DNA of 64,000 bases, taken from positions 1-64,000 of the forward strand of contig NZ_FMAF01000021.1 in assembly GCF_900094565.1 (NCBI RefSeq), written 5' to 3'. The notes beneath the pieces are model-generated. The model did no database searches, was not told the DNA's origin, and saw only the letters and a program-made list of their open reading frames with translations. The translations under genes and the position numbers were made by a program. This DNA is from Martinezella lusitana (GTDB taxonomy: Bacteria > Pseudomonadota > Alphaproteobacteria > Rhizobiales > Rhizobiaceae). Of the stretch, positions 25,443 to 34,633 are shown piece by piece. Every line of letters begins with the position of its first letter. The stretch's first letter is position 1.

Positions 25443-26395
25443 ATACGCTGTCCGCTCTGAACGATCCGGTATTTGCTGGCTTTCTAGCGGCTTCAATGCG
25501 GTTAGCTATACCGATCATGCTCGCAGCCCTTGGCGGACTCTTCGCGGAGCGGTCGGGTGTCCTGAACATCGGACTGGAAGGCATGATGCTCATTGGAGCC
25601 TTCGTAGGTTTCGTTGTCACATTTGCAACTGGGCAATTGGCCATAGGTATTGTTGCCGCCGTGCTCTCTGGCGTCACCGGCGGCCTTCTGCTCGGCCTAT
25701 ATACGATAACGCTCAGCGCCAATCAGGTGGTGGTTGGGATTGCCCTGAACCTGCTGTCGGTCGGCGTTACTTCCTTCTTCTATCGCCTGTTCTTTGGGGC
25801 GGCCACGGATCGACCGCGGATCGAACCCTTCGCGCCTGTTGATTTCGGCGGGCTCGGTGATGTCCCGCTGGTCGGCGCGCTGCTGTTTCGTCAGGACATG
25901 CTGGCTTATCTCGGGCTCTCATTGATCGTTCTTACCTGGTTTGTGATGAAGAAGACGCGATTCGGGTTGAATATCCGTGCTGTCGGCGAGCATCCCGAGG
26001 CAGCCGAAACACTCGGCGTCGATGTCGTCCACACGCGGTATATCGCGATCGCTCTTTCCGGTGGACTGGCGGCACTCGGCGGTGCTTTTTTGTCGCTTTC
26101 AGCAACAGGCGTCTTTCTCGACAACATGACGGCGGGTCGCGGCTATATCGCCCTTGCCATCCTCATTCTCGGTCGCAGACATGCCATTGGCATTCTGTTT
26201 GCCGCTCTCCTCTTCGGCTCCGCGGATGCTCTGCAACTGCGAGCCCAGCTTCTGCCCATCAATGTACCACTGCAATTTCTACTCATGTTGCCGTATGTCT
26301 TGACGATTGTGGTGCTTGCCGGATTTGCCGGCCGTCAAGGCACGCCCGCTGCCCTCGGGTTGCCCTTTCTCCGCAGTGGTTTGCAAAAAGGATAA
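25439..26395 (+). CDS. BMP-type ABC transporter permease, 318 aa
   Basis: Second permease, YufQ/NupC-like: GVLNIGLEGMMLIGAFVGFV, LSANQVVVGIALNLLSVGV and GLAALGGAFLSLSATGVFLD. It overlaps the previous gene by 4 bases. Together with the first permease it forms the heterodimeric channel. Confidence 0.9.
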   Translation: MNTLSALNDPVFAGFLAASMRLAIPIMLAALGGLFAERSGVLNIGLEGMMLIGAFVGFVVTFATGQLAIGIVAAVLSGVTGGLLLGLYTITLSANQVVVGIALNLLSVGVTSFFYRLFFGAATDRPRIEPFAPVDFGGLGDVPLVGALLFRQDMLAYLGLSLIVLTWFVMKKTRFGLNIRAVGEHPEAAETLGVDVVHTRYIAIALSGGLAALGGAFLSLSATGVFLDNMTAGRGYIALAILILGRRHAIGILFAALLFGSADALQLRAQLLPINVPLQFLLMLPYVLTIVVLAGFAGRQGTPAALGLPFLRSGLQKG

Positions 26396-26401
26396 CTGAC
26401 G

Positions 26402-27130
26402 ATGCTTGATCTTCATGAAGCTACCTCGCCTGAAGTTGGGCAGGCGATTAGCAAGGGTGCGGTTGCCGTGCTGGCCGTTGGTGCACAGGAACAGCACGGT
26501 GCACACCTGCCGCTGTCGACGGATACGGTCATGGCACAGGGCGTGGCGCGGCGCATTGCCGAGGCAATCGGCGGTCTTCTGTTGCCGCCGATTGCCTACG
26601 GTGACGCATGGAACAACGAAGGATTCCCGGGCACACTGTCGCTTTCGCCAGACACCATGCGCGCGATCTTCATGGATATCGGTCGGGGACTTTCACGATC
26701 CGGCTTCAGGGCGCTCGTCATCGTCAATGGCCATTTTGGAAATCGAGAGCCGATCGCGCTGGCTGCCCGTCTGCTGAAGCAGGAGACGGGTTTTCCCGTC
26801 TTTCATCTGGATTATCCAGGTATGGAGCAGGCTGCAAACGATATCTGCGACAGCAAACCCGCCGCGCCGACCTTCTACCATGCGGACGAAGTCGAGACCT
26901 CGATGATGCTGGCGCTGGCCCCTCATCTGGTGAGAATGGACAAGGCCGCAGCGGAATATCCGACATTCCCCGCGACGTTTGGCATGGAGGCGATCAGTCT
27001 CAGCACGTTCAACAAATCCGGCGTCTTCGGCGACCCAACGTCGTCCACGGCAGCCAAGGGTGAGGCGCTGATTGCGCGTATCGTTGATGAGAGCGTCAAA
27101 CTTGTCGATTTATTCCTCTCGGATAGATGA
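26402..27130 (+). CDS. Creatininase-family amidohydrolase, 242 aa
   Basis: Metal-dependent hydrolase of cyclic or formamide C-N bonds. Metal-binding motifs are in place: AVGAQEQHGAHLPLSTDTVM (Glu, His, Asp), VIVNGHFGNREPI (usually NGHGGN, here Phe) and FYHADEVETSMMLALAPHLV (His, Glu). It begins 6 bases after the permease gene, so it belongs to the BMP transport operon and most likely acts on the imported compound, for example a purine breakdown product, pyrimidine ring or creatinine-like amide. Confidence 0.88.
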   Translation: MLDLHEATSPEVGQAISKGAVAVLAVGAQEQHGAHLPLSTDTVMAQGVARRIAEAIGGLLLPPIAYGDAWNNEGFPGTLSLSPDTMRAIFMDIGRGLSRSGFRALVIVNGHFGNREPIALAARLLKQETGFPVFHLDYPGMEQAANDICDSKPAAPTFYHADEVETSMMLALAPHLVRMDKAAAEYPTFPATFGMEAISLSTFNKSGVFGDPTSSTAAKGEALIARIVDESVKLVDLFLSDR

Positions 27131-27133
27131 CAA

Positions 27134-27526
27134 ATGCGATCCGATCGCTGTTGCTTCCTACCGGAGACGCCGTGCATCCTCTTCGTCAACCGGATGGACG
27201 AACCGAGAGGGCGGCTGAGGGACGTGATCGCCGCGCTTCAAGACTACGCCAACCACACGCTTTTGCTTCGCCAGATCCCGATCCGCGAGGGGGACAGGAT
27301 CATAGGCAGTTGCGATCTGATTTCGGAACGGGCGTGGCGCTATCGGGAAGGCCAGACTTCGGCGCTGATCGCAATCCCCGAAAGCGCGGCCGAGCGCGAG
27401 CACGAAGCGCGCAGCGAGCTCCTGGAACACCTGTCCGAATTCGATGACCGGCTTCTCGAAGAACTGATCGAAGATCGCGAGCCGCCCAGCAACGCGCTCT
27501 ATGCCATTTCATCGCGGCTTGTGTGA
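27134..27526 (+). pseudogene. Elongation factor G-like fragment (internal GTPase region)
   Basis: From about 27165 the frame reads CILFVNRMDEPRGRLRDVIA (the NKxD nucleotide-specificity motif as NRMD), RQIPIREGDRIIGSCDLISE and RSELLEHLSEFDDRLLEELI, matching the end of the EF-G GTPase domain (G' region). The P-loop, switch regions and domains II-V are all missing, so it cannot be a translation factor. It starts right at the creatininase stop codon and was probably pasted there by a rearrangement. Confidence 0.65.
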
Positions 27527-27850
27527 CCATTCGCTGACACTCGGGGATGGTTATCCGGCATGGGTATAGCATGGTTAGTCGTTGAAGTATGTTGGAGGCT
27601 TGATGACACGAGTGAAAAGTTACTAACTTCTGCGCAATGTGTCGCCCACTTAGGGTTCCAATTGCCTCAAAGAAAATTGCCCTGCCAGGTGGGGCCAGGC
27701 AGGGCAACAACAGGAGTACTGTTGAGAGCGCGAGTCGGATGTGAACTGGAGTTTAGTAACTTGCGCAGCTCAATCTATCATTGTGTGACAGTTTTGTGAA
27801 TTGTGGCATTCGCATCAGGCGAGAGGGGAAGAACTCGCCGTTCGCACCAA
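27527..27850. other. Intergenic, holds a minus-strand terminator
   Basis: Contains the hairpin listed at 27668-27707 and no supported gene. Several phased A/T-rich segments are present. Confidence 0.5.
27668..27707 (-). terminator. Terminator of the small secreted protein gene
   Basis: Perfect 10-bp stem TTGCCCTGCC / GGCAGGGCAA with an 11-base loop; on the minus strand it runs into TTTTCTTT. It lies about 145 bases after the stop of the gene at 27851-28120. Confidence 0.7.
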
Positions 27851-28120
27851 CTATTCGCAAACGGTTTCGCGCACTACTACCCGATGATGATGACGGTAGC
27901 CGTAGCGCCTCTCTGTCCAGCACCGGCGATGATACCTATAGCGCGGAGCGTCATAGTATCCATCATCTGCGTAGGTCGGTGGATCGCTGTAATAGCGTGG
28001 CGGCGGCGCATCATAGTCGTAGCGAGATCCGACTCCGTATTCAAAGTAGACCTGAGAGAATGCCGGCGATGCGGCCAAGGTCGTTGCGAGCACCAGCGCC
28101 GCGATTACAATCCTTTTCAT
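27851..28120 (-). CDS. Small secreted Tyr/Arg-rich protein, 89 aa
   Basis: A clear Sec signal peptide (KRIVIAALVLATTLAASPAF, cleaved after AFS) followed by a short mature part very rich in Tyr, Pro, Arg and His (PPPRYYSDPPTYADDGYYDA). Such small periplasmic or surface proteins are common in rhizobia and have no known role. GGAAAGAC lies before the ATG. It has its own terminator. A metal- or cell-wall-binding role is conceivable but not shown. Confidence 0.7.
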   Translation of the reverse strand: MKRIVIAALVLATTLAASPAFSQVYFEYGVGSRYDYDAPPPRYYSDPPTYADDGYYDAPRYRYHRRCWTERRYGYRHHHRVVVRETVCE

Positions 28121-28372
28121 GTCTTTCCATTCCCATTTACATACAGCTGTGACGCGCTATCCCGCGCCTTAAATGTAGTATGCCATGAGCGGCGCTCGTG
28201 AATACGGACCAAAGTCCCGACCAAGTAAGGACTTAGGCCCTAGAGCTTGTGAAAGCTCTGTTCGCTAGCGTTGCGTGGCCTCCTCGTACTCAAATCGTAA
28301 GATGAGATATCGTCTCCAACCGAATAAGTGGGCGGTGGCGACTGAGGGTTTATAGGTACTCCCGCCTGCAAG

Positions 28373-28657
28373 ATGAGCGGTGTTATGCCCTTTCAAAAAT
28401 ATGCATCTATTCCAAATGATCTCAATTTTCGTGAAGCGTTATTGCTTTGGACTCGCAAATTTGTCAGATCCGACACGGGGGCAACGCGCGTTACTCAGCG
28501 GACGATTGATGTGTTGCGCGCCAATCCCAGCCTCCTCGACGGACGTGACATAAACGAAGCGATTTTCATGCTATTGTGTCGGCACGCGTTCAATGAATTC
28601 GAATCGTCGTCTGAGCAAGGCCATCGAGGTGATGGCGCCATGTCCGGGAAAAGCTGA
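28373..28657 (+). CDS. Hypothetical protein, 94 aa
   Basis: The reading frame gives a compact, charged protein with a plausible fold (NDLNFREALLLWTRKFVRSD, TIDVLRANPSLLDGRDINEA, IFMLLCRHAFNEF) but no recognised family. Two possible starts (28373 and 28385) lack a good ribosome binding site. A 7-bp stem hairpin (28242-28259) lies upstream. It could be genuine but is weakly supported. Confidence 0.4.
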   Translation: MSGVMPFQKYASIPNDLNFREALLLWTRKFVRSDTGATRVTQRTIDVLRANPSLLDGRDINEAIFMLLCRHAFNEFESSSEQGHRGDGAMSGKS

Positions 28658-29188
28658 TGTGCTGAGGCGAATAGGCCGTTACGATCGGCAGACCGAGCAT
28701 GTCGGCGTCCGCCCTCACACGCATGGGAGCATTGTTTACGGAGCAGCGTCGACTAAAATTATCTTATTTGTATTAAATACTTAACTCCGGACTAAGGCGT
28801 CATATAACGCCTCCATCGGATGAGAAGTTCGATTCCCTTCCTCTCCGCATTGACTGCTCGGTCCGGCGACGACATGTGTCGGCCGACGCCTGCTCAGGCA
28901 AAACACCGATTCCCTTGAAGGCGGGGGCTTGCTCCCTTTGGAGCGTGGAAAATCGGATATCATTTCCGCAACCGGATGGTTTTGACCACTACTAAGTGTT
29001 CTTACCAATGAGGTGATCCGCTTCACGTCGGCGACGGAACCCCGATATCCACCAATTGGTGGTCTTTGGTTGTCTCTCCAATAAACGTCGGCCGATAAGT
29101 TCGATCAACGCGGGCGCCAATGTTGTGCGTTTTATGGTGGTGGCCGTTGCTCGGGCTAAGTAATCCCCATTCCAGTTTCGACACCTTG
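28658..29188. other. Intergenic, no supported gene
   Basis: About 530 bases before the end of the AraC gene. Only short frames without ribosome binding sites. Confidence 0.5.
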
Positions 29189-30070
29189 CTACCTCGGCCT
29201 GGTGGAAACGCGAAAGTGCCTGGGCGTCATACCCGTCTGCCTTTTGAAAACTTCGTAGAAACGAGCAGCCGACCCAAACCCGCAATCGTCCGCGATGTCC
29301 AAAATCGAGTCATCCGTTTCGGCTAGCCTCTGCATGGCGCGAGCCAACCGATACCGGGTCAAGTACTCCATCACGGATATTCCCAATACGCTGCGAAATG
29401 CTCTGCTGGCAGTGGTCGAGTGGACGTTCGCGTGCTTTGCTATCGCCGCCAGTGTCAGCGCTTCACCATATCGCTGACCGATCAAATCAGTAAGGAGTTG
29501 GGTGTATCGTATCTCCGAACCCGACAATCTCGGATTGGAGGCCAATGCAGGCCTGTCGAACGTGTGATCGAGAATCAGTCGCCGGACCACGATCGACACT
29601 TCATCCTTTACGAGTTGCTGGCGCGCCGAGCCGCCTACCAGCCATTCATCGGCCCAGCGCTCGCGAACGTTGATGGTCCCGCTGGAGGCTTCGGCTTCGT
29701 TTACGAACGCACCCTGAAGGACTGCCTGTCTCGACGCCGCGTCGATCGGCAAAGCGAGAAAGTCCACGAGAGGGAGATAGACGCATACCAGCGGAGACTC
29801 CGGAGTGACGAAGATGGTCTGGTGCGGGATTGCTGCCCAGAACAGCACCATTCGACCCGCTTCCACATATTCCTGTTTCCCGTTGAACAGGTAGGTCATC
29901 GACCCCTCAAGGAGGAGATTGATCTCTATGTGGTCGTGCCAATGGGCAGAGATCATCGTGTCCGCGACGTGGCGCTCAACCGTAAAGTCTCGCGGGGATC
30001 CAATCCACTTACCTTCGCTTACCGTCGATTCGTTGCCCACACATGCTCCGATCCTGGAATTATTTTCCAT
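29189..30070 (-). CDS. AraC-family regulator (MelR-like), 293 aa
   Basis: N-terminal cupin sensor (residues 30-150: AHWHDHIEINLLLEGSMTYL, GRMVLFWAAIPHQ) and C-terminal double helix-turn-helix (about 190-285: TLAAIAKHANVHSTTASRAF, YRLARAMQRLAETDDSILDI, CGFGSAARFYEVFKRQTGMT). The cupin start HWHDHIEIN is that of melibiose-type activators such as MelR. It is divergent from the GH4 alpha-galactosidase gene 67 bases away and most likely activates it in response to an alpha-galactoside. Confidence 0.88.
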   Translation of the reverse strand: MENNSRIGACVGNESTVSEGKWIGSPRDFTVERHVADTMISAHWHDHIEINLLLEGSMTYLFNGKQEYVEAGRMVLFWAAIPHQTIFVTPESPLVCVYLPLVDFLALPIDAASRQAVLQGAFVNEAEASSGTINVRERWADEWLVGGSARQQLVKDEVSIVVRRLILDHTFDRPALASNPRLSGSEIRYTQLLTDLIGQRYGEALTLAAIAKHANVHSTTASRAFRSVLGISVMEYLTRYRLARAMQRLAETDDSILDIADDCGFGSAARFYEVFKRQTGMTPRHFRVSTRPR

Positions 30071-30137
30071 TTAGCAGGAAGAAATTCTCGGTGGGAAGAG
30101 GCAATCAGTTGTCGGTCATCAACTCGGGAGCAACCCC

Positions 30138-31454
30138 ATGCCGAAAATTTGCCTCGTTGGAGCCGGAAGCACCGTCTTCGCTCAAAACATTCTCGGTGAC
30201 GTCTTATCGACGCCGACCGACCACGACTATGTCATCAGTCTTTTCGATATCGATCCGGAGCGGCTGAAAACTTCAGAGATCGTGGCCCGTCGCATCTGCG
30301 AGGCCTTGCATCTGAACCGTGTGCGGATCGAAGCGACGCTCAATCGGAGGGAAGCGCTAAAAGATGCGGATTTCGTGATCCTGATGATGCAGGTGGGCGG
30401 CTACAAGCCTGCGACCGTGACGGATTTCGATATCCCGAAGCAATACGGTCTGCGTCAGACCATTGCAGACACGCTGGGCATTGGAGGCATTTTCCGGGGC
30501 CTTCGCACCATCCCAGTCCTGCACACCATCTGCCGCGACATGCAGGAAGTCTGCCCCGACGCCTTGCTTATGCAATACGTGAACCCGATGGCGATCAATT
30601 GCTGGGCAATCAAGGAGATCGCGCCGGAGATCCGCAATGTAGGTCTCTGCCACAGCGTTCAGCACACAGCGGGCCACCTTGCGGAATGCCTGGGAGAAGA
30701 CATCGGCGAGATCAACTACCTTTCCGCAGGGATCAATCACATTGCGTTCTTCCTGAAGTACGAGAAACTTCATGCCGACGGCCGGCGCGAGGATCTGTAT
30801 CCCCGGCTCAAGGCGCTTGCCGCAGAGGGCAACGTGCCCGAGGACGACCGAGTGCGGTTCGATGCGCTCAAGAGGCTCGGCTTTTTCGTTACGGAGTCCA
30901 GCGAGCACTTTTCGGAATATACGTCCTGGTACATCAAAGATCGACGCCCGGAACTCATCAATGAGCTCAACATACCGCTCGACGAGTATATCCGCCGATG
31001 CGAGGTCCAGATATCCGAGTGGCACGCTCTACGACAGGATCTGGAGGGCGGCAAGCCAATAGACGTCTGCCGGAGCAACGAATATGCTGCTGGCATCATC
31101 CATGCTGCGACGACCGGGAAGCCCGCTCTCATCTACGGCAATGTGCCCAACGCAGGGCTGATTGAGAACCTTCCCCCCGAATGCATCGTCGAGGTGCCGT
31201 GCCACGTGGATCGCAACGGAATTCAACCTGTCCGGATCGGCCGGATTCCTTCTCAGCTTGCCGCTGTCATGAAGTTGAGCATTTCCGTCCAGGAACTCAC
31301 GGTGGAGGCCGCTCTTACTGGGAAGCGGGACAGGATTTACCAGGCAGCGCTCCTTGATCCGCACACTTCCGCTGAACTGTCGCCGGACGAGATCTGGCGC
31401 ATGGTCGATGACCTGATCGAGCGACACGGCGATCTGCTACCCGCCTATCGCTGA
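30138..31454 (+). CDS. melA: Family GH4 alpha-galactosidase, 438 aa
   Basis: NAD- and Mn-dependent glycosidase that cleaves alpha-galactosides by a redox-elimination mechanism. Rossmann motif CLVGAGSTVFAQNI at the N-terminus, YVNPMAINCWA at about 147-157, the metal-ligand Cys171-His172 in GLCHSVQHTAGH and His201 in SAGINHIAFF. Length and motifs fit MelA rather than the 6-phospho-glucosidases of the family. GGGAG precedes the ATG. The enzyme is cytosolic, so the substrate arrives through an ABC transporter, probably the one encoded at 33380-39779. Confidence 0.9.
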   Translation: MPKICLVGAGSTVFAQNILGDVLSTPTDHDYVISLFDIDPERLKTSEIVARRICEALHLNRVRIEATLNRREALKDADFVILMMQVGGYKPATVTDFDIPKQYGLRQTIADTLGIGGIFRGLRTIPVLHTICRDMQEVCPDALLMQYVNPMAINCWAIKEIAPEIRNVGLCHSVQHTAGHLAECLGEDIGEINYLSAGINHIAFFLKYEKLHADGRREDLYPRLKALAAEGNVPEDDRVRFDALKRLGFFVTESSEHFSEYTSWYIKDRRPELINELNIPLDEYIRRCEVQISEWHALRQDLEGGKPIDVCRSNEYAAGIIHAATTGKPALIYGNVPNAGLIENLPPECIVEVPCHVDRNGIQPVRIGRIPSQLAAVMKLSISVQELTVEAALTGKRDRIYQAALLDPHTSAELSPDEIWRMVDDLIERHGDLLPAYR

Positions 31455-31478
31455 AAAGCTCAACATCGGAAGACACAC

Positions 31479-31505
31479 AACGGCGCTCATCCAGCGCCGT
31501 TTTTT
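31479..31505 (+). terminator. Rho-independent terminator of melA
   Basis: 9-bp perfect stem AACGGCGCT / AGCGCCGTT, 5-base loop, run of T to 31505; 25 bases after the melA stop. Confidence 0.88.
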
Positions 31506-31518
31506 GTTCGTTAAATCG

Positions 31519-31542
31519 ATCATAAAACGTCAATATTATGAT
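31519..31542. promoter_or_regulatory. Candidate DeoR-type operator
   Basis: ATCATAA, ten bases, TTATGAT: perfect 7-bp arms, 17 bases centre to centre, 60 bases before the DeoR gene. A similar TTATG-like half-site lies at about 31564. Probably an autoregulatory site. Confidence 0.5.
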
Positions 31543-31601
31543 TGACAATGAGCGAAATGACCCGTTATGTGATCATCATTGAATGACGAGAGGAGGTGCT
31601 C

Positions 31602-32396
31602 ATGAGTCTGACCAATGGTTTGAAGACCGATCGGCTCGATCTCATACGTAGTCATCTCTATGCGAATGGGTTCTCTAGTATCCAGGATATTGCCGACGCC
31701 GTGGGCGCGTCGCTCGCTACGGTTCGACGCGATCTTCAGGTGCTGCAGGAAGCAGGCGCCATCGATCGCGTGCACGGGGGTGCCCGGATCGCGGAAGGTA
31801 CTTCTGTGGAACTGGCATTCCAGGAGCGCGAAAAGCGGCAGCTGGCCGCCAAGCGCGCGATCGCCGCGCACGCGTATGAGCTCCTGTCCCCCCGAACGGC
31901 GATCTTCCTCGATGCCGGGACGACTGTTCTGCAGTTAGCCAAGCTGATCCGCATCAATCCGATTCCTCTGCGGATATTCACGAACGGTTTGATCGTGGCT
32001 CAGGAGTTCATAAACGTTCCAAACCTCGAAGTCGTTCTGGTTGGAGGACAGCTTCGCAGCGAAAACGCGTCCCTCGTGGGTCCGCAAGCCGAAGCCATGC
32101 TGGAATCCATCTGGTTCGACCAGCTTTTCCTTGGTGCCAGCGCGATCAGCAACGATGGCGCGATCTACAGCGTCGACAGTGCAGAAGCCAGCGTCAATCG
32201 AAAGATGCTGGCTCGGTCAAACAGCAAGTTCGTCCTCACGGACTCGACGAAGTTCGGTACGACTGCGACCTACAAGGTTGCCCCACTCAGCGAGGCAAAG
32301 TTGATCACCGACGACGGTCTGTCCAACGAATGGCGCACGCAGCTCGAAAAGGCCGGTGTCGAGACTTTGTTTGCTGATCAGGGGGCGAAGTCTTGA
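31602..32396 (+). CDS. DeoR-family transcriptional repressor (AgaR-like), 264 aa
   Basis: DeoR HTH at residues 8-60 (SSIQDIADAVGASLATVRRD, GAIDRVHGGARI) and sugar-phosphate-binding C-terminal domain (FLDAGTTVLQLAKLI, VVLVGGQLRSENASLVGP, VLTDSTKFGT). ATG at 31602 has AGGAGG at 5 bases; the GTG at 31596 overlaps that site. It is the first gene of an operon reaching to 39.9 kb and probably represses it, being released by a phosphorylated sugar. Confidence 0.92.
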   Translation: MSLTNGLKTDRLDLIRSHLYANGFSSIQDIADAVGASLATVRRDLQVLQEAGAIDRVHGGARIAEGTSVELAFQEREKRQLAAKRAIAAHAYELLSPRTAIFLDAGTTVLQLAKLIRINPIPLRIFTNGLIVAQEFINVPNLEVVLVGGQLRSENASLVGPQAEAMLESIWFDQLFLGASAISNDGAIYSVDSAEASVNRKMLARSNSKFVLTDSTKFGTTATYKVAPLSEAKLITDDGLSNEWRTQLEKAGVETLFADQGAKS

Positions 32397-33343
32397 GGCC
32401 TGACCTGATTCTCGGCGTTGACGGTGGCGGCACGAAAATGATGCTCGCTCTTGCCGACCGAAACGGCACCTTCCTTCGAACTGGCTTCGGGGGTGGTGTG
32501 AACGCCATGGACAATCCCGGTTGGCGTGACGAACTCAGTCGATGCCTGGAGCCCTTCCGTCACCAAGAAGGGTTGGTCTCGGTCGCGGCAGCCCTCCCGG
32601 TCTTCGGTGAAGTGGCGACGATTTCGCGGCAACTGGACGAGGTCGTCAACCGAGCGTTTCCGAACGCCCGCACTCGCGTCCTGAACGATGTAGATGCGGC
32701 ACATCTTGGAGCCTTTGCAGGCAGGTCCGGGATACTCCTGCTCTCGGGCACGGGGTCGATGGCTTGGGCGCGAGATCGGGCGGGTGAATCTTTTCGGGTC
32801 GGCGGATGGGGCGACATTGTCGGGGATGAGGGCAGCAGCCACTGGATCGGTCGATTGGCACTCAACGCGGTGAGTCAAAGCATCGATCGGCGTTCTGCTC
32901 CGACTGCCTTGACCGAAGCGATCTTCTCTCACCTCGGGCTGGACCGGAACAATCCTATGGAGTCGCTGGGCTCCTGGGCAACAGCGCACGCTAGACGTTC
33001 AAGCATTGCCGCTCTGGCGGCGGTCGTCGATCGCACAGCGGCAGCAGGCGATGATACCGCAATTGCTGTTCTCGAATTGGCTGCGGACCAGCTTGCGAGC
33101 CACCACCTTGCGATAGCCGCGCAGTGCGAGCCGGGAGCAAACTGGACCTACGCGGGCGGAACGTTCCGAAGCAGGCTGCTTCTCGAGGCACTGGCAAAGC
33201 GGATTGGCCGTCCCCCGGTTTGTCCGAGCTTGCCCCCAATCGGCGGAGCTCTTTTCGCTGCCGCCCAACTTCTCGACTGGCCCACAGATGAAGGCTGGAT
33301 CGAACGCGTCGCAAAATCGGCGAAGGCGGCGTTTGAGCATTGA
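32393..33343 (+). CDS. BadF/NAGK-type sugar kinase, 316 aa
   Basis: ASKHA-fold kinase related to N-acetylglucosamine kinase: phosphate-1 motif LILGVDGGGTKMMLALADR, middle LLLSGTGSMAWARD, GGWGDIVGDEGSSHWIG and adenosine-type ANWTYAGGTF. It phosphorylates an amino sugar or similar hexose. The gene starts at a TTG overlapping the DeoR stop (TTGA). In this locus it is the likely kinase for galactosamine or N-acetylgalactosamine released or imported by the neighbouring proteins (inference). Confidence 0.82.
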   Translation: MRPDLILGVDGGGTKMMLALADRNGTFLRTGFGGGVNAMDNPGWRDELSRCLEPFRHQEGLVSVAAALPVFGEVATISRQLDEVVNRAFPNARTRVLNDVDAAHLGAFAGRSGILLLSGTGSMAWARDRAGESFRVGGWGDIVGDEGSSHWIGRLALNAVSQSIDRRSAPTALTEAIFSHLGLDRNNPMESLGSWATAHARRSSIAALAAVVDRTAAAGDDTAIAVLELAADQLASHHLAIAAQCEPGANWTYAGGTFRSRLLLEALAKRIGRPPVCPSLPPIGGALFAAAQLLDWPTDEGWIERVAKSAKAAFEH

Positions 33344-33379
33344 ACCGATGCCGGGTCTAAACATAAGAAGGATGGGAAC

Positions 33380-34633
33380 ATGCGTAAGAAATTCTTGTTA
33401 CTGCTCACTTCGGCCGCGCTGGCCATCGCTCTCCCTGCTGCCGCACAGGACAAGCCCCTAGCGGGTAAGTCCATCACCGTGCTGATGCCATCGCCACAAG
33501 GGCCTGACATTGCATCGGCATTCGAAGCGGAGACGGGCATCCATGTCGATTTGCAGACACTCTCGTGGGATGACATCCGACCGAAACTGGTGACGGCCCT
33601 CGTCGCAGGCACTGCCCCCGCCGACGTGACGGAATTCGACTGGTCCTGGACGGGCCAGTTCGCAGCTGCCGACTGGTATATGCCCCTGAACGATGTGGTC
33701 GACGCTGACACGATCAAAGACATCGGTGTTGCCAAGATCTTTACCGTCGATGGCAAGCTTCTCGGGATCCCATACACCAACGATTTCCGCGTGATGCTGG
33801 TCAACAAAAAGCATTTCGCCGACGCGGGGGTCACAGAGATGCCCAAGACTCTCGATCAGCTGGTCGCAGCGGCAAAGAAAATCAAGGAAAAGGGCATCGC
33901 CACTTATCCGATCGGCCTACCGCTTTCAGCTACCGAAGGCGCATCGACGAGCTGGTATCTTCTGACGAAGGCCTTCGGCGGCGAGTTGTTCGACAAAGAT
34001 TTCAATCCGCTCTTCACCAAGCCTGACTCGGCAGGTTACAGGGCGCTCGCATTTGAGCTCATGCTTCTGAAGGAGGGTCTGGTCGATCCTGCGTCTACCG
34101 GACTGAAAGATAGCCAGATCAACGAAGGTATCTTCTCACAAGGGCTCACAAGCATCATGATCTCGGGTGAACCCGGTCGCCTTGGCTCGATGAACGATCC
34201 GAAGCAGTCGAAGGTTGCCGGACAGGTCGAGGCAATCCTCGTTCCGACGGAAAGCGGAGAAACACGCAGCTTCGGTCTGCCGGAGGCGCTTGCCATTCCG
34301 AACGTTTCCCCGAACAAGGACGCGGCAGTGGCCTTCGTCAAGTGGTTCACAAGCCGCGAGTTTCAAAAGAAAAACATGGCGAACGGCTTCCTTCCGACCA
34401 GGACGTCTGCATTGAGCGAGCTGAACTCCGAAGGCAAGTTGAACAGCGGTGACGCGTTGATCGCGCAATCGAAGACCGTCGAAGCGCTTTTCCCGCAGGG
34501 AACACCTCCGTGGTATCCCCAGTTCTCGAGCGGCGTGAACACCGCGATCAACAGCGTTGCCAAGGGCCAGATGACCGTTGATCAGGCAGTGGAAAGTATC
34601 GCTTACGCAACGAAGCAGGCAATGGCGCAATGA
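33380..34633 (+). CDS. Sugar ABC transporter substrate-binding protein, 417 aa
   Basis: Periplasmic family-1 solute-binding protein. Signal peptide KKFLLLLTSAALAIALPAAA with cleavage before QDKPLAGK; the mature protein has DVTEFDWSWTGQFAAADWYM, GIPYTNDFRVMLVNKKHFAD and typical C-lobe segments. GAAGGAT precedes the ATG. It starts the transporter part of the amino-sugar locus and overlaps the next gene by 4 bases. Confidence 0.92.
   Translation: MRKKFLLLLTSAALAIALPAAAQDKPLAGKSITVLMPSPQGPDIASAFEAETGIHVDLQTLSWDDIRPKLVTALVAGTAPADVTEFDWSWTGQFAAADWYMPLNDVVDADTIKDIGVAKIFTVDGKLLGIPYTNDFRVMLVNKKHFADAGVTEMPKTLDQLVAAAKKIKEKGIATYPIGLPLSATEGASTSWYLLTKAFGGELFDKDFNPLFTKPDSAGYRALAFELMLLKEGLVDPASTGLKDSQINEGIFSQGLTSIMISGEPGRLGSMNDPKQSKVAGQVEAILVPTESGETRSFGLPEALAIPNVSPNKDAAVAFVKWFTSREFQKKNMANGFLPTRTSALSELNSEGKLNSGDALIAQSKTVEALFPQGTPPWYPQFSSGVNTAINSVAKGQMTVDQAVESIAYATKQAMAQ

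Noticed and set aside
28242..28259. Hairpin AGAGCTT-GTGA-AAGCTCT as a terminator
   Set aside because: No gene ends just upstream on either strand and no T-tract follows; function unclear.
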